From: Deltaproteobacteria bacterium
GTDB taxonomy: Bacteria > Myxococcota > JADLHZ01
NCBI GenBank assembly: GCA_020848545.1
Contig: JADLHZ010000153.1
Location: 1-60,876 of the forward strand
Length of the DNA stretch: 60,876 nucleotides
Direction: 5' to 3'
The translations under genes and the position numbers were made by a program. Of the stretch, positions 7,690 to 16,905 are shown one piece after another. The notes under the pieces were generated by a model. That model was not told where the DNA came from. It did not search any database and saw nothing but the letters and a program-made list of their open reading frames with translations. Every line of letters begins with the position of its first letter. The stretch's first letter is position 1.

Positions 7690-9782
7690 TTCGCACCTCG
7701 CCGGAGCGCTTGCTCCCAATCGTCCGACATCCCCTGGGCTTCGATGAGACCTTCGATAGTAACGCCGCTCGGAACGGCGAGAAGGTTGGCCGCCGGTTGG
7801 CGCCGCACAGAACCCGCCCGAGATGCCTCACGCGCAGTCGCCGGCGACAGGTGCCAGTACGCACGATAACCGAGCTCGGCGATCGCGGTGAGGATCTCCC
7901 GGGATCGAACGAGGCTGTCGTTGCGCACGAAGAGCAGCGGTGCGGTAGTACGAATGAGCGTTCGACTTCCGCGCAGCACGGCCGCGGCCCCTTCCGTGAG
8001 CCCGATGCGCACGAGGCGGCATTGGGCGAGTTCGAGCGCATCGAGACGGACAACATCGGTCGCGTCGCCGGCGGCCGCTAGGACGGCGTCTACGTTGTGC
8101 ACCCCGTTCAGCGCGAGGTTGGCGCACAACAGGCGGTGCGGCAGCGTGCCCCGCTCTATCGCGAGCACGCGCCCGTGCGGGCCGACCGCTCGCGCAAATG
8201 CGACGGCGTGCACACCTAAGCTTGCGCCGACATCAACGACCAGCGAATCCGGGGCGAGCAGCGGCAAAAGCGCTTCGAGCTCCGCCTCGGCAAACTCGCC
8301 GTTTGCTTCGAGTGTCCGGCTCACGCTCGTTCCCGCGCGGTCGACGAGGAACGTGCCGCGCCGGGTCACGACGAGGGCCACGTGCTCGTTCGCGAAGAGC
8401 GCTCGCCGAGAAACAACCGATGCAAGTGCCACCACCGCTTCTTTGGCGAGCGGCAGGATCTCCGGATCGCGACACGCTCCCTGGTGATCACACACCCGCT
8501 GCATCGCCGCGCGCGCCTCGTCTCGCCGGTCGAGCTCGAGCAACGCCTGTCCGACGAAGAAATGCAGATCCGGCGACGTTGGATGCGCTTCGAGAGCTTC
8601 CTTGCCGAGTTGCAGAGCGCGCTCGTGCTCGCGGGTCGCAACGAGGAGACGCAGCAGACAGCATTGCAGGTCGAGCAGGTACGGTGGGCGCGCGTCAACC
8701 GCCAAGCGCGCAACGGCCGCATCGAAGCATGCGATCGCGTCGGCGTAGCTTCGCTGCATCATATGGTTCTTTCCGAGCTGATAGCGCCAGTACGGATCGT
8801 CCGGGGTCGCTGCGATCTCTGCGGCGAGCATGCATTCGTTTCGTGCGAGCTTGCCGGTCTCGTGCAGGATCTCGCTCGTGTAGCCGTCGTGCGAAATGAC
8901 GACCGCCGACTCGATCGCAAGAAACCCCGCACGAGCGAGCGACGGGGTAATCTGCTCGTGAATGCGGCCCTCGTAACGCACGAGTGGATGGCGACGGAAC
9001 ACCCGTATCATGCGCTCTTTGTAACGCCGCCCCCCGTCTAGATGCTCGTCGAGCTCGACGCTCACGGCTCCGGCGGTCGCCTGGGCGATCGTTTGCAGCA
9101 ATAGGGCGCCGCTCTCTTTTGTCAGCTGCTCATCGGCGTCGATGGTGAGAATCCAGTCGCCCGTAGCCACGTCTAAAGCGGCGTTGCGAGCGGCAGAGAA
9201 GTCGTCGACCCAGGGGGTGTCGACGACGCGAACGCCGTGGGAAAGTACGATCTCTTTCGTCGCATCGGTTGATCCGGTATCTGCTACGACGACTTCGTCG
9301 CACACACCGACGAGACTTTGGAGGCATCGCCCGACGCGCGCCTCTTCGTTCTTCACGATCAGACACGCGCTCAACTTCGGCTTCGCGCGCAGCTGCGCGA
9401 CCCATGCGCGCGTCTGTTGCGATGGATGACCGCGCTTCAGGTCGGCGACGGCGGCACGGGCGCGCGCGTCGTTCGGATGCAAGGTGCACAGTCGGTCGTA
9501 GATCGCACGCGCATCCGCCGTTCGGCCGAGCGCGCAGAGTGCAGAGCCGACGAGGTGCCAATGGCGAAGAAGCCATGGTTCGCGCTCGGCCGCCGCGATC
9601 GCAGCGACCAGCGCTCGCGAGAACCCTTTGCCGCGCAGCGCCGAGATGGCCGCGTACGCATAGGCGCGGGCGTCGTCCGGGCACAGCTCGGCGGCGAGCG
9701 TCGCGAGCGCTTCCGCTTCGGAAAAGCGGCCCGCTGCAAACGCTGTCTCGATCGCCGCAAACGTATGCTTTGGCTCCACCAT
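7686..9782 (-). CDS. TPR-glycosyltransferase family 2-methyltransferase fusion, probable flagellin modification enzyme
   Basis: 698 aa. TPR-like helices cover about 1-125. A family 2 glycosyltransferase follows, with LIVKNEE at 141-147, DTGSTD at 168-173 and a metal-binding DADE near 215. More TPR-like helices come next, and then a C-terminal FkbM-like SAM methyltransferase region with VVDVGASLGVHA. Soluble, no signal peptide. The start at ATG 9782, just after the fliS stop, has a GAGG site; upstream in-frame sequence overlaps fliS and is not homologous. Its position immediately after fliC-fliD-fliS strongly suggests glycosylation, and perhaps methylation, of flagellin. This is inferred from context; the sugar cannot be named. 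Confidence 0.85.
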   Translation of the reverse strand: MVEPKHTFAAIETAFAAGRFSEAEALATLAAELCPDDARAYAYAAISALRGKGFSRALVAAIAAAEREPWLLRHWHLVGSALCALGRTADARAIYDRLCTLHPNDARARAAVADLKRGHPSQQTRAWVAQLRAKPKLSACLIVKNEEARVGRCLQSLVGVCDEVVVADTGSTDATKEIVLSHGVRVVDTPWVDDFSAARNAALDVATGDWILTIDADEQLTKESGALLLQTIAQATAGAVSVELDEHLDGGRRYKERMIRVFRRHPLVRYEGRIHEQITPSLARAGFLAIESAVVISHDGYTSEILHETGKLARNECMLAAEIAATPDDPYWRYQLGKNHMMQRSYADAIACFDAAVARLAVDARPPYLLDLQCCLLRLLVATREHERALQLGKEALEAHPTSPDLHFFVGQALLELDRRDEARAAMQRVCDHQGACRDPEILPLAKEAVVALASVVSRRALFANEHVALVVTRRGTFLVDRAGTSVSRTLEANGEFAEAELEALLPLLAPDSLVVDVGASLGVHAVAFARAVGPHGRVLAIERGTLPHRLLCANLALNGVHNVDAVLAAAGDATDVVRLDALELAQCRLVRIGLTEGAAAVLRGSRTLIRTTAPLLFVRNDSLVRSREILTAIAELGYRAYWHLSPATAREASRAGSVRRQPAANLLAVPSGVTIEGLIEAQGMSDDWEQALRRGAK

Positions 9783-9790
9783 GATCGACC

Positions 9791-10171
9791 TCAAGGAAGC
9801 GGGGCGCTGACCGCGTCGCGAAAGGCGCTGTGGATGACATTGAGCACCCGAGCCGCGTGGTCGAAGGCCGCAGGATCGAGCGTTGCGCTTCCTTCGAGGA
9901 GTTGCCGATGGGTGAACGCGTAGAGGCCCATGAGGCGCGCGGCCAGATCGGGGGCCACCGAGGCGTCGAGCGCCTTCGTGAGCTCGCCAATGACGCAGAG
10001 CGCTCGATCGACCGCTCGCGTCTTCGCTTGGATGTCGCGCTCGACGACCGCGGCCTTCGCCTGCGCCACGGTCGCGCACAGCCCCTCGAGCAAGCGCAAG
10101 AGGACCTGCTCTGGCGGCATCGTCTTCTCGTGGATGGTCCGGTATCGGTCTAGTGCGGCGCTGTGGTTCAT
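9791..10171 (-). CDS. fliS: Flagellin export chaperone FliS
   Basis: 126 aa, the usual FliS size. The typical opening with alternating small and aromatic residues is seen (ALDRYRTIHEKTMPPEQVL), followed by the helical bundle and a conserved MGLYAFTHRQLLEGS region. FliS holds flagellin unfolded in the cytoplasm before export. It sits between fliD and the glycosyltransferase gene, 9 bases from fliD, the common fliD-fliS order. The C-terminal ~20 residues are variable. Confidence 0.93.
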   Translation of the reverse strand: MNHSAALDRYRTIHEKTMPPEQVLLRLLEGLCATVAQAKAAVVERDIQAKTRAVDRALCVIGELTKALDASVAPDLAARLMGLYAFTHRQLLEGSATLDPAAFDHAARVLNVIHSAFRDAVSAPLP

Positions 10172-10180
10172 GACGTGCTC

Positions 10181-11524
10181 CTATGCTTTCGTCGCGAACA
10201 CATTCGCGGCTTGGTTCAGCTTGGTGACGGCTTGCTCCATGGCGGAGAACTGCTTTTGGACGCGCGTCTGGTACGCGTCGAGCGCGCGGTTCATGACGTC
10301 GAGCCGCTTGTCCATGTCGCTGACGCTGCGATCCATGCTCTGCTTCTTCGCGACCAGCGTACCCGTCGTGCCGTTGACGAACGCGTCGATCGCGTCGTCT
10401 AGCTTGCTGGCGACTCCGGTCGTGCCGCTGCTCGTGACGAAGAGGCGGGTGACGCCGGTCGGGTTCCCTGCGAGCAACCCGTCGAGCTTCGTCTCGTCGA
10501 GCGACAGCGTCCCATCGCGGTTCGTGGAGACGCCCACTTGCGAAAGAGCTGACAGCGTCTGGTCGAGCCCACTCACGGGAGCACCGATGACGGCGCGCAA
10601 TCTCGCCGTGATGCTCTGTACTCCGGCATCAGGGTTCTTTTGGCTCGTCGAAAAAGCCTTGACGCTTGCGTTGACGTCGTTGAGCGCTGTGACCATGTCC
10701 TTGATCTTCTGTTTGATGGCCGCCGCATCCACGCCCACGCTCAGCTCAGTTGCGACGCCACCTGAGATCTTGCCGGTGTTTGTGTCGTAGGTGGCGCCGT
10801 CGGTGACGGCCGAAAGCTTGAGCGACAAACCGGGCACGGCTTGAGCGAGCGTGTTGGTCGCGCTCGTCACGGTGAAACCATCGATGGAAACGCGCGCGTC
10901 TTGTGCAGCCACCACTTGGTTGTCCGGCTTCGATAGGCCGAGCGTCGTGCCTTGCTCGGAGAATGTGATGGTGTTCGCGGCGCCCGTAGCGAGGCCCGCG
11001 ACCTGCAGGCGATACGACGAGCCGTCGTAGACGATACTCGAGCTGACGCCACTCACGGCGTTGAGCTTCTCGGAGATGCTTTCGAGCGTGTCCGCCGGAT
11101 CGACCGTCACGTTGACGGCGGCGGCTTGCCCTACAGTCACAGAGATCGTCCCCGCGCCGAACACGCCTGCCGTGGACTTGTCTTGTGTGCCATCCGAATA
11201 CGTGCGCTGCGCCTTGGCGAGCTGCGCGACGCGTACTGAATAGCTGCCGGGCGAGGCCAGGCCGGTCGACGTCGCTGTCAGGTTACCGGTGGCGCTGGTC
11301 GTCACCGAAGTAGCGTTCATCTTGTCGGATGTTTCGAGGCCCTTCGTGAGCGTTTGTAGCTTTCTCAGCTTGTCCGTCAACGCTTGCACTTGCTGCGCTT
11401 GGCTCGCCTTGGCGCTCCGCTGGGTCTGCAGTCGCGCGATCGGCTGTCGCTCGACCGCCACGAGTTGGTTCACAAGCGACGTGGTGTCGATTCCGGAGGC
11501 TAGGCCGCTCAAGGTGATAGTCAT
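10181..11524 (-). CDS. fliD: Flagellar filament cap protein FliD (HAP2)
   Basis: 447 aa. The FliD N-terminal domain opens MTITLSGLASGIDT and has the coiled-coil ERQPIARLQTQRSAK. The middle is Ser/Thr/Gly-rich beta structure, and a C-terminal FliD domain ends in a coiled coil (MDKRLDVMNRALDAYQTRVQ). FliD caps the growing filament and inserts flagellin. The start at ATG 11524 is chosen because the conserved N-terminus begins there and GGAG lies nine bases upstream; a longer in-frame start adds unrelated residues. It follows the fliC terminator, so it may have its own promoter, but I could not identify one. Confidence 0.95.
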   Translation of the reverse strand: MTITLSGLASGIDTTSLVNQLVAVERQPIARLQTQRSAKASQAQQVQALTDKLRKLQTLTKGLETSDKMNATSVTTSATGNLTATSTGLASPGSYSVRVAQLAKAQRTYSDGTQDKSTAGVFGAGTISVTVGQAAAVNVTVDPADTLESISEKLNAVSGVSSSIVYDGSSYRLQVAGLATGAANTITFSEQGTTLGLSKPDNQVVAAQDARVSIDGFTVTSATNTLAQAVPGLSLKLSAVTDGATYDTNTGKISGGVATELSVGVDAAAIKQKIKDMVTALNDVNASVKAFSTSQKNPDAGVQSITARLRAVIGAPVSGLDQTLSALSQVGVSTNRDGTLSLDETKLDGLLAGNPTGVTRLFVTSSGTTGVASKLDDAIDAFVNGTTGTLVAKKQSMDRSVSDMDKRLDVMNRALDAYQTRVQKQFSAMEQAVTKLNQAANVFATKA

Positions 11525-11603
11525 GTCAAATGCTCCGCAATTGGTGTCGAGCGGTTCGGCAGCGACGCTAAGCGCCGCCACGGTCGATCAAGAAACGAAC
11601 GAA

Positions 11604-11634
11604 GCCGCCGATGTGCACATGCAGCATCGGCGGC
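11604..11634 (-). terminator. Rho-independent-type terminator of fliC
   Basis: A perfect 10-bp stem (GCCGCCGATG / CATCGGCGGC) with an 11-base loop lies 28 bases past the fliC stop. On the minus strand it is followed by a T-rich run, TTCGTTCGTTTCTT. This would make fliC largely monocistronic and keep fliD-fliS expression lower. Confidence 0.8.
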
Positions 11635-11662
11635 CTGTTCGTGGGAGTGTCTGTTTCTTCGA

Positions 11663-12490
11663 TCAGCGACCGAGCAGGGACAGCGCGGCCGACGGGAGTT
11701 GGTTCGCTTGCGACAGGATACTGACCCCCGCCTGCGACAGGATCTGCGAACGCGTCATCGCCGCGGTTTCTTCGGCGAAGTCCACGTCGCGGATGCGCGA
11801 GTTCGCGGCGGAGGTGTTTTCGTAAGCGGTGCTCAGGTTGCTGACCGTGACGTTGAGACGGTTCTGCACTGCGCCGAGGCTGCCGCGCGCCGCGGAGACC
11901 GTGTCGATCGCGGCATCGATCGACGTGAGCGCTGTCGTGGCGTTGGCGGCGGAGTCGACGGCGGCGCCGGTGACACCGAGGCCGGCGGCGGTGAACGCGG
12001 TGCTGATTCCCATGGTGATCGTGTCGTTAGCCGACGTGCCGGTGCCGACCTGGAGCGACGCCGAGAAGGTTCCGTCCAGCAACGAAGTGCCGTTGAATTT
12101 CGTGACCGCACCGATGCGAACGATCTCGTTGAGGCTGGCTTGGAACTCGGAGTTGAGCGCCGTGCGATCCGACGTGCCGAGCGTGCCGTTCGCCGACTGC
12201 ATCGCGAGCTCGCGCATGCGCGTCAACAGGCCACCCGCTTGATCCATCGCGCCGTCGGCGATCTGCGACGCGGAGATGCCGTCCTGGGCGTTGCGCGACG
12301 CTTGCTGCAAGCTACGCATGTTCGCCTTCATCCGCTCGCTGATGGCGAGGCCGGCCGCGTCGTCCGCAGCCGAGTTGATGCGCTGGCCGGACGAGAGGCG
12401 TCCGATCGACTGAGAGAGCATGCTCTGCGTCTTGCTCAAGTTGCGTTGCGCGTTGACCGATTGTGGGTTCGAGAGAACTGAGATCGCCAT
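11663..12490 (-). CDS. fliC: Flagellin
   Basis: 275 aa, a short flagellin. The N-terminal D0/D1 domain (about 1-135) has NAQRNLSKTQSMLSQSIGRL and SSGQRINSAADDAAGLAISE. The C-terminal D1/D0 domain (about 195-275) has GAVQNRLNVTVSNLSTAYEN and ends QANQLPSAALSLLGR. Only ~50 residues of Ser/Thr/Ala-rich surface sequence lie between, so the exposed D2/D3 domains are essentially absent. No cysteine is seen. The ribosome site AAAGGAG seven bases before ATG is one of the best in the window, as fits an abundant protein. FliA (sigma-28) is the expected sigma factor; a consensus site is not obvious upstream. Confidence 0.97.
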   Translation of the reverse strand: MAISVLSNPQSVNAQRNLSKTQSMLSQSIGRLSSGQRINSAADDAAGLAISERMKANMRSLQQASRNAQDGISASQIADGAMDQAGGLLTRMRELAMQSANGTLGTSDRTALNSEFQASLNEIVRIGAVTKFNGTSLLDGTFSASLQVGTGTSANDTITMGISTAFTAAGLGVTGAAVDSAANATTALTSIDAAIDTVSAARGSLGAVQNRLNVTVSNLSTAYENTSAANSRIRDVDFAEETAAMTRSQILSQAGVSILSQANQLPSAALSLLGR

Positions 12491-12704
12491 GACTTGCTCC
12501 TTTGCGGCCCTGGGGCCGAATGATTCATGCGGGCCTCATTGCCCAGAGCGCATCGCGCTCACGCCTCTCATGTCGAGGCGGTGGCGGTCTCCGTAAACAA
12601 GGAGGCAGCGTCGATGTGTCAGCGGCAAGCGGAGGCAAGCGCAGCGCGGCCGAGCAGCGGCGGGAACGGGGAAAGCGCGGAACCCGAAGACAATTGTAAT
12701 CGGT
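12491..12704 (-). promoter_or_regulatory. fliC: fliC upstream region, promoter not resolved
   Basis: This 214-base spacer precedes the only flagellin gene and must hold its promoter. I see the fliC ribosome site (AAAGGAG) but no convincing sigma-28 (TAAA, then GCCGATAA) or sigma-54 pair. A CCGATTA sequence near 12704 resembles a sigma-28 -10 element but lacks a -35 partner. Two CAATTG hexamers about 15 bases apart (12691-12711) flank it. Confidence 0.35.
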
Positions 12705-14636
12705 TCAATTGTCCTTGAGGCGCCGATCGATGAGTCGTTGCAGCGCGCTCATGTCCAGCGGCTTCATCAAGCGATCGTTCTGCACATTGTCGAGGAAACG
12801 TCGCGCCGTCGGCGTGAAAGCTCCACCGGTGATGAAGATGAGCTTATCGAGATCGGCGTCGCGGTCGACGAGCGCGGAGTAGAATTCCATCCCGTTCATC
12901 TGCGGCATCATGATGTCGCAGAGAATCACGTCGAACTCGCGCCCCCGATTCATCAACTCGAGCGCTTCGCGGGCATCGGTGACGGCGGTCACTTCGTGGC
13001 TACCGCCGAGCAGACGCTGGAGGGCGCGCCCGATCGCCGGTTCGTCGTCGACGACAAGCAGCCGCCCACGGCGAGCGCTCGCTTGCGCGTCGTGGCGCTC
13101 GATGGGAGGCGACGCGTTGCGATCGGCGGCCGGTAAGCGAATGCGAAACGTCGCTCCGCGACCGCGCGAAGTTGCCTCGATCGTTCCCCCAAATGACGAG
13201 ATGAGGCCGTGGCAGATCGAGAGCCCGAGGCCGGTACCGACGCCGATCGGTTTCGTCGTGAAGAAGGGATCGAAGATGCGAGATAGGACGTCGGGCGGAA
13301 TGCCAATTCCGGTGTCGCTCACCTCGATCTCCACGTTTCGCTCGATCATGCGCGTTGCGACCGTGATCGAGTTGTCCGCTGCGTTGCCTTCGATCGCCTG
13401 CGCAGCGTTCATGAGAAGATTGACGACCACTTGACCAAGCTTGCCGCGGTTGGCGAGAACCTGTTCAACCTCGCCGAGACGTAATTCCACGCGAGCGCGG
13501 TGCCGGACTTCGTTGGAGACGAGCGCGAGGGCGCTCTCGACCACCTCGCGCACGGAGACGAGCTCCAAACGCTCGTTGTCCCCGCGGGAAAAATCCCGCA
13601 TTTGAGCGACGATCTTCCGTATTCGTTCGCTGCCTTGTTGGGCGTCTTCGAGCGCATCGATGGAGGCGGCGATCGGGTCATCGACACCGAAACGGCTGAA
13701 TAGGTTCGAAAATGTGACACCTCGCGCCTCGAGCTCGGGTTGCAGCGCGCGCAATACACCACTCGCGAAGTGAATGTTGTTCATGGTGTAGGCGAGTGGG
13801 TTGTTGATCTCGTGCGCGACTCCAGCCGCGAGAGTACCCAAGGACGTCATGCGATCGGCTTGCATGAGCTGTGTGCGCAACTGCTCCCGTTCTGACACGT
13901 CGTGCAGAATGATCAACAACGCGTTCTCGCCGTCTTCGTCAAAGCGCGCCACGGAGGCGAGGACGTGAGACATCTCGCCGCTCGGACGCCGCAGGATGAA
14001 GGGCTCGCCCTTCGTTTCGCCCACCGCGAAGAACGCCCGCTGCAGGCGCTCGCGAGCGTCAAAAACCCCCATTGCTACGATCTCGTCCAACCCCAAACTG
14101 TCGACGGACTCCGCACCGACGAGACGCAAGAACTCCGCATTTGCCTCGCTGATCGCTCGGGTTGTCGGGTTGACGCGCGCGATTCCCACCGGACTCCGGT
14201 CGGCGAGCGCAGCAAGGCGTCGCTCGCTCGTTTTGCGCGCGCGCTCGGCCGTGATTTTTTCCCTGCGTTGTTGCGCCGCACGTTCGGCCACTGCGAAACG
14301 CGTCTGCAGCAAGTCGTGCGCGTACGGCTTCGGCACATAGTCGTCTGCACCTGCGGTGAGGCCGGCTTCTATGTCCGCCGGCGTGATCCGGCCCGTGGCG
14401 AGCAAGATCACGGGCTCTTCACCACCGGGCAACGCACGCACCAGTCGACATAAACTCACGCCGTTCATCGCCGGTAATTCCCAATCGGTGATCACCACGG
14501 GGAACTTACGTTCTTTCAGCAGGTGGACCGCCGCCTCCGCGCAATCCACGGCAGCGACGCGGTGCCCGCGTGACTCGGCCACCATTGTGAGGAGCGTGCG
14601 TGCGGTCTCTGAGTCTTCGACAATCAACACGTCCAT
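12705..14636 (-). CDS. Hybrid histidine kinase REC-PAS-HisKA-HATPase-REC
   Basis: 643 aa, soluble. The order is: receiver 1 (phospho-site D51 in VVITDWELPAMNG), a coiled linker, a PAS domain (about 140-265, ALADRSPVGIARVNP), a dimerisation domain with H-box AAGVAHEINNPLAYTM, an ATPase domain (NLLMNAAQAI; DTGIGIP; FFTTKPIG; GTGLGLSI) and receiver 2 (VILCDIMMPQMNGM). All catalytic motifs look intact, unlike several kinases at the left end. It lies 8 bases after flgL on the same strand, as the last gene of the large flagellar operon, and just upstream of fliC. It is a plausible kinase for the sigma-54 activators, but that pairing is inferred. Confidence 0.9.
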   Translation of the reverse strand: MDVLIVEDSETARTLLTMVAESRGHRVAAVDCAEAAVHLLKERKFPVVITDWELPAMNGVSLCRLVRALPGGEEPVILLATGRITPADIEAGLTAGADDYVPKPYAHDLLQTRFAVAERAAQQRREKITAERARKTSERRLAALADRSPVGIARVNPTTRAISEANAEFLRLVGAESVDSLGLDEIVAMGVFDARERLQRAFFAVGETKGEPFILRRPSGEMSHVLASVARFDEDGENALLIILHDVSEREQLRTQLMQADRMTSLGTLAAGVAHEINNPLAYTMNNIHFASGVLRALQPELEARGVTFSNLFSRFGVDDPIAASIDALEDAQQGSERIRKIVAQMRDFSRGDNERLELVSVREVVESALALVSNEVRHRARVELRLGEVEQVLANRGKLGQVVVNLLMNAAQAIEGNAADNSITVATRMIERNVEIEVSDTGIGIPPDVLSRIFDPFFTTKPIGVGTGLGLSICHGLISSFGGTIEATSRGRGATFRIRLPAADRNASPPIERHDAQASARRGRLLVVDDEPAIGRALQRLLGGSHEVTAVTDAREALELMNRGREFDVILCDIMMPQMNGMEFYSALVDRDADLDKLIFITGGAFTPTARRFLDNVQNDRLMKPLDMSALQRLIDRRLKDN

Positions 14637-14644
14637 GGCTCACC

Positions 14645-15523
14645 TCACAGGTAGTCGATGAGGCTCAGCTTCGTCGCTTGCGCAGCGGTCTTGAGCGCCG
14701 CGTCGAGCGCGTTCGATGCTTGGGCCAAGTCGGTATATGCGCTGAGCGGATCGGCATCGACGCTCGCGGCGCGCGCTGCGCTCAAGCGCAGATCCGAGTC
14801 GTCGAGCCAATCTGAAAAACGCTGAACCAGGTTCATAGCGTCGCCAACGGCGCCGCGCCCGTCGACAACCTGCTCGATCGACTTCTGCACGCTGTCGAGC
14901 GACGCGCGGATCGCCGGGCCATCGTTGGTGTCGAGGGCCGTCGCCACAGCGTCGAAGACAGAAAAGATCGCGACGCCCCCGGCCGGCGTGAACACGCTCG
15001 TCGAGTCGATCCCCGCGGCGGCGGTCTTGCCGCTGCCAGCGTCGACCTGCATGACGTTGTTGTCGCCCAAGAAGTTGCCGCTTGCATCGAACGGGGGGCT
15101 GTTCGTGCGAAAGCCGCCGAAAATGAATTGACCATTCGATTGTGCGTTGGCCGCGGCGAGCGCTTGCGATTTCAGCGATCGAACTTCGTTCGCGAGCACT
15201 CGCCGATCGTTCGCTGCGTAGGTGTCCGTCCCTCCCTGTACGGCGATCTCCTGCAACCGGGCGAACAAATCGGACACGCTCGACAGCGCGCTCTCGGTCG
15301 CCTCGAGGCGCGTGCTGGCGGCCGCGAGGCTTTTTCGGCTGCGATCGTTCATCAGCCCGTCGCTGCGCGTGCGGCTGTTCAGCTCGAGCCAGGCGGGATC
15401 ATCGGAGCCCTTGACGTTCTTGAGCCCACTCGCCGCGACGGTCTGCGCTCGATCGACGCGCGCGCGCGCTTGCTCCAATAGTCGCAACCGCGTGCTTGCG
15501 GCGTCGAGATCCGTCGTCCTCAT
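14645..15523 (-). CDS. flgL: Hook-filament junction protein FlgL (HAP3)
   Basis: 292 aa. The N-terminal helix and the C-terminal region SAYTDLAQASNALDAALKTA match the flagellin-like terminal domains of FlgL. NGQFIFGGFRTNSPPFD is the well-conserved FlgL signature. It forms the junction between hook and filament. The start overlaps the flgK stop by four bases (ATGA). The product is secreted through the flagellar export gate without a cleaved signal. Confidence 0.94.
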   Translation of the reverse strand: MRTTDLDAASTRLRLLEQARARVDRAQTVAASGLKNVKGSDDPAWLELNSRTRSDGLMNDRSRKSLAAASTRLEATESALSSVSDLFARLQEIAVQGGTDTYAANDRRVLANEVRSLKSQALAAANAQSNGQFIFGGFRTNSPPFDASGNFLGDNNVMQVDAGSGKTAAAGIDSTSVFTPAGGVAIFSVFDAVATALDTNDGPAIRASLDSVQKSIEQVVDGRGAVGDAMNLVQRFSDWLDDSDLRLSAARAASVDADPLSAYTDLAQASNALDAALKTAAQATKLSLIDYL

Positions 15524-16905
15524 AGCTTCACCAAAGTGTCGAGCATCTCGTTGACGGTGGCGATCACTTTCGCTGACGCTTGATAGGCGCGCTGAAATTG
15601 CGCGAGCTGAATCATCTCTTCGTCCGTGCTGACGCCGGTCGCGCTTGAGAGCAGGCTGGCTGTCAGATCGCTCTGCGCTACCGCATCGTCGCGGTCGGTG
15701 TTGGCGTTCTGCGCCGCGCTGGCCACAGAGCCCGCGCGGCTGCGCTCCGCTTCGGCGAAGGTGGCGGTGCCGGACGATGCTGCAGGTTGCGTGTAGAGCG
15801 CCGCGAGCGCGAGCGCCGCACGGTTGTCACCAGGGAGCGTCGTTGCGCTACTCGCTGCCGTGACGTAACGTGGAGACTGTGCGGTCGTCGGATCCACGCG
15901 CAGCGCAGCGGCCGCTCCCGCCTTTGAGCTCGCTCCAGCGAACAACGCCCGGCCGCTCGCGCCGTCGAGGCCAACACCCGCTTGGTGTACGCCGTTGACG
16001 GCCGTTTGTACGTCGAAAGCGAGCGCGTCGAGTGCGTTCGTTTGAGCCATGAGGTCACGATCGCGTACGGAGATGAGCCCGCCGATCTCTCCTTGCGTTG
16101 CGCGCGCCGTGACGACGGCGGATTCTTTTCCGTAGCCCGTCACCACGACGTCGAGCTTCCCAGACGTTGCGTTGCGTGCGGTCGACAGCGAGAGGGCTTC
16201 CTTCCCGGCGACGATGCTGGTGCCGAGCGCAATGATGTTCACGTTGCCGTCTTTGTCCGTCAGCACGTCGCCGCCGACGATGCCGGCGAGCTCTTTTGCG
16301 ACTCTGTCACGCTCGTCGAGCAGCGACGACGGCTGATCGGGGCTTGGCGCCGAGCTGCCCACGCGCTGATTCAGCTCGGCGAGCTGCCGAGCGAGGTCAG
16401 AGGCGTGAGTCGTCGCCGAGCTCAAGCGTGCATCTACTTGCGAGGAGAGTGCGCTGATGTCCGCAGCAGTCGAGTTGAACGCAACGGCGATCGCTCGTGC
16501 CTGCGTCAACACCGTTTGGCGCGCGGCCACGCTGCTCGGATCGCTCGCGAGAGCGCTTGCGCTCGAGAAGAACGATTCGAGGGCATGTTCGACGCGGCTG
16601 CCGTCAACGGGGGCGAGCACACCTTCCATTTGTGAGAGCAGGTCCGCCCGAGCGCTTGCGTAGCCGTTCTGCACGTTGGCGCGGATCGACGACGCGCGCA
16701 AGAACGGCTCGTCCTTGCGGCTGACACTCACGACCGTGACGCCGGAGAGGGCGCCGTTTTGCGGGTTCGCGGCGAGGATCACCTGCCGCGCGGAGTAGCC
16801 AGGCGTCGCGGCGTTCGCCACGTTGGCGCCCGCGGTCTGAACACCGAGCTGATGCGCACGAAGCGCGGCGCCGGCGGTGTAAAGAGTGGCGGACAGGCCT
16901 GACAT
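15520..16905 (-). CDS. flgK: Hook-associated protein FlgK (HAP1)
   Basis: About 461 aa. The N-terminus carries the rod/hook family motif GVQTAGANVANAATPGYSAR; the C-terminus has SDLTASLLSSATGVSTDEEM and a helical end (AYQASAKVIATVNEMLDTL). FlgK is the first hook-filament junction protein. I choose ATG 16905, which overlaps the flgN stop (TGATG), with GGAGAG at good spacing; a GTG one codon earlier is also possible. The order flgM-flgN-flgK-flgL is the classical late export module. Confidence 0.95.
   Translation of the reverse strand: MSGLSATLYTAGAALRAHQLGVQTAGANVANAATPGYSARQVILAANPQNGALSGVTVVSVSRKDEPFLRASSIRANVQNGYASARADLLSQMEGVLAPVDGSRVEHALESFFSSASALASDPSSVAARQTVLTQARAIAVAFNSTAADISALSSQVDARLSSATTHASDLARQLAELNQRVGSSAPSPDQPSSLLDERDRVAKELAGIVGGDVLTDKDGNVNIIALGTSIVAGKEALSLSTARNATSGKLDVVVTGYGKESAVVTARATQGEIGGLISVRDRDLMAQTNALDALAFDVQTAVNGVHQAGVGLDGASGRALFAGASSKAGAAAALRVDPTTAQSPRYVTAASSATTLPGDNRAALALAALYTQPAASSGTATFAEAERSRAGSVASAAQNANTDRDDAVAQSDLTASLLSSATGVSTDEEMIQLAQFQRAYQASAKVIATVNEMLDTLVKL

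Noticed and set aside
12491-12720. Sigma-28 promoter before fliC (CCGATTA near 12704)
   Set aside because: The -10 resemblance is partial and no TAAA-type -35 element lies at the right distance. A GG-N10-GC pair close to the ribosome site would start transcription after that site.
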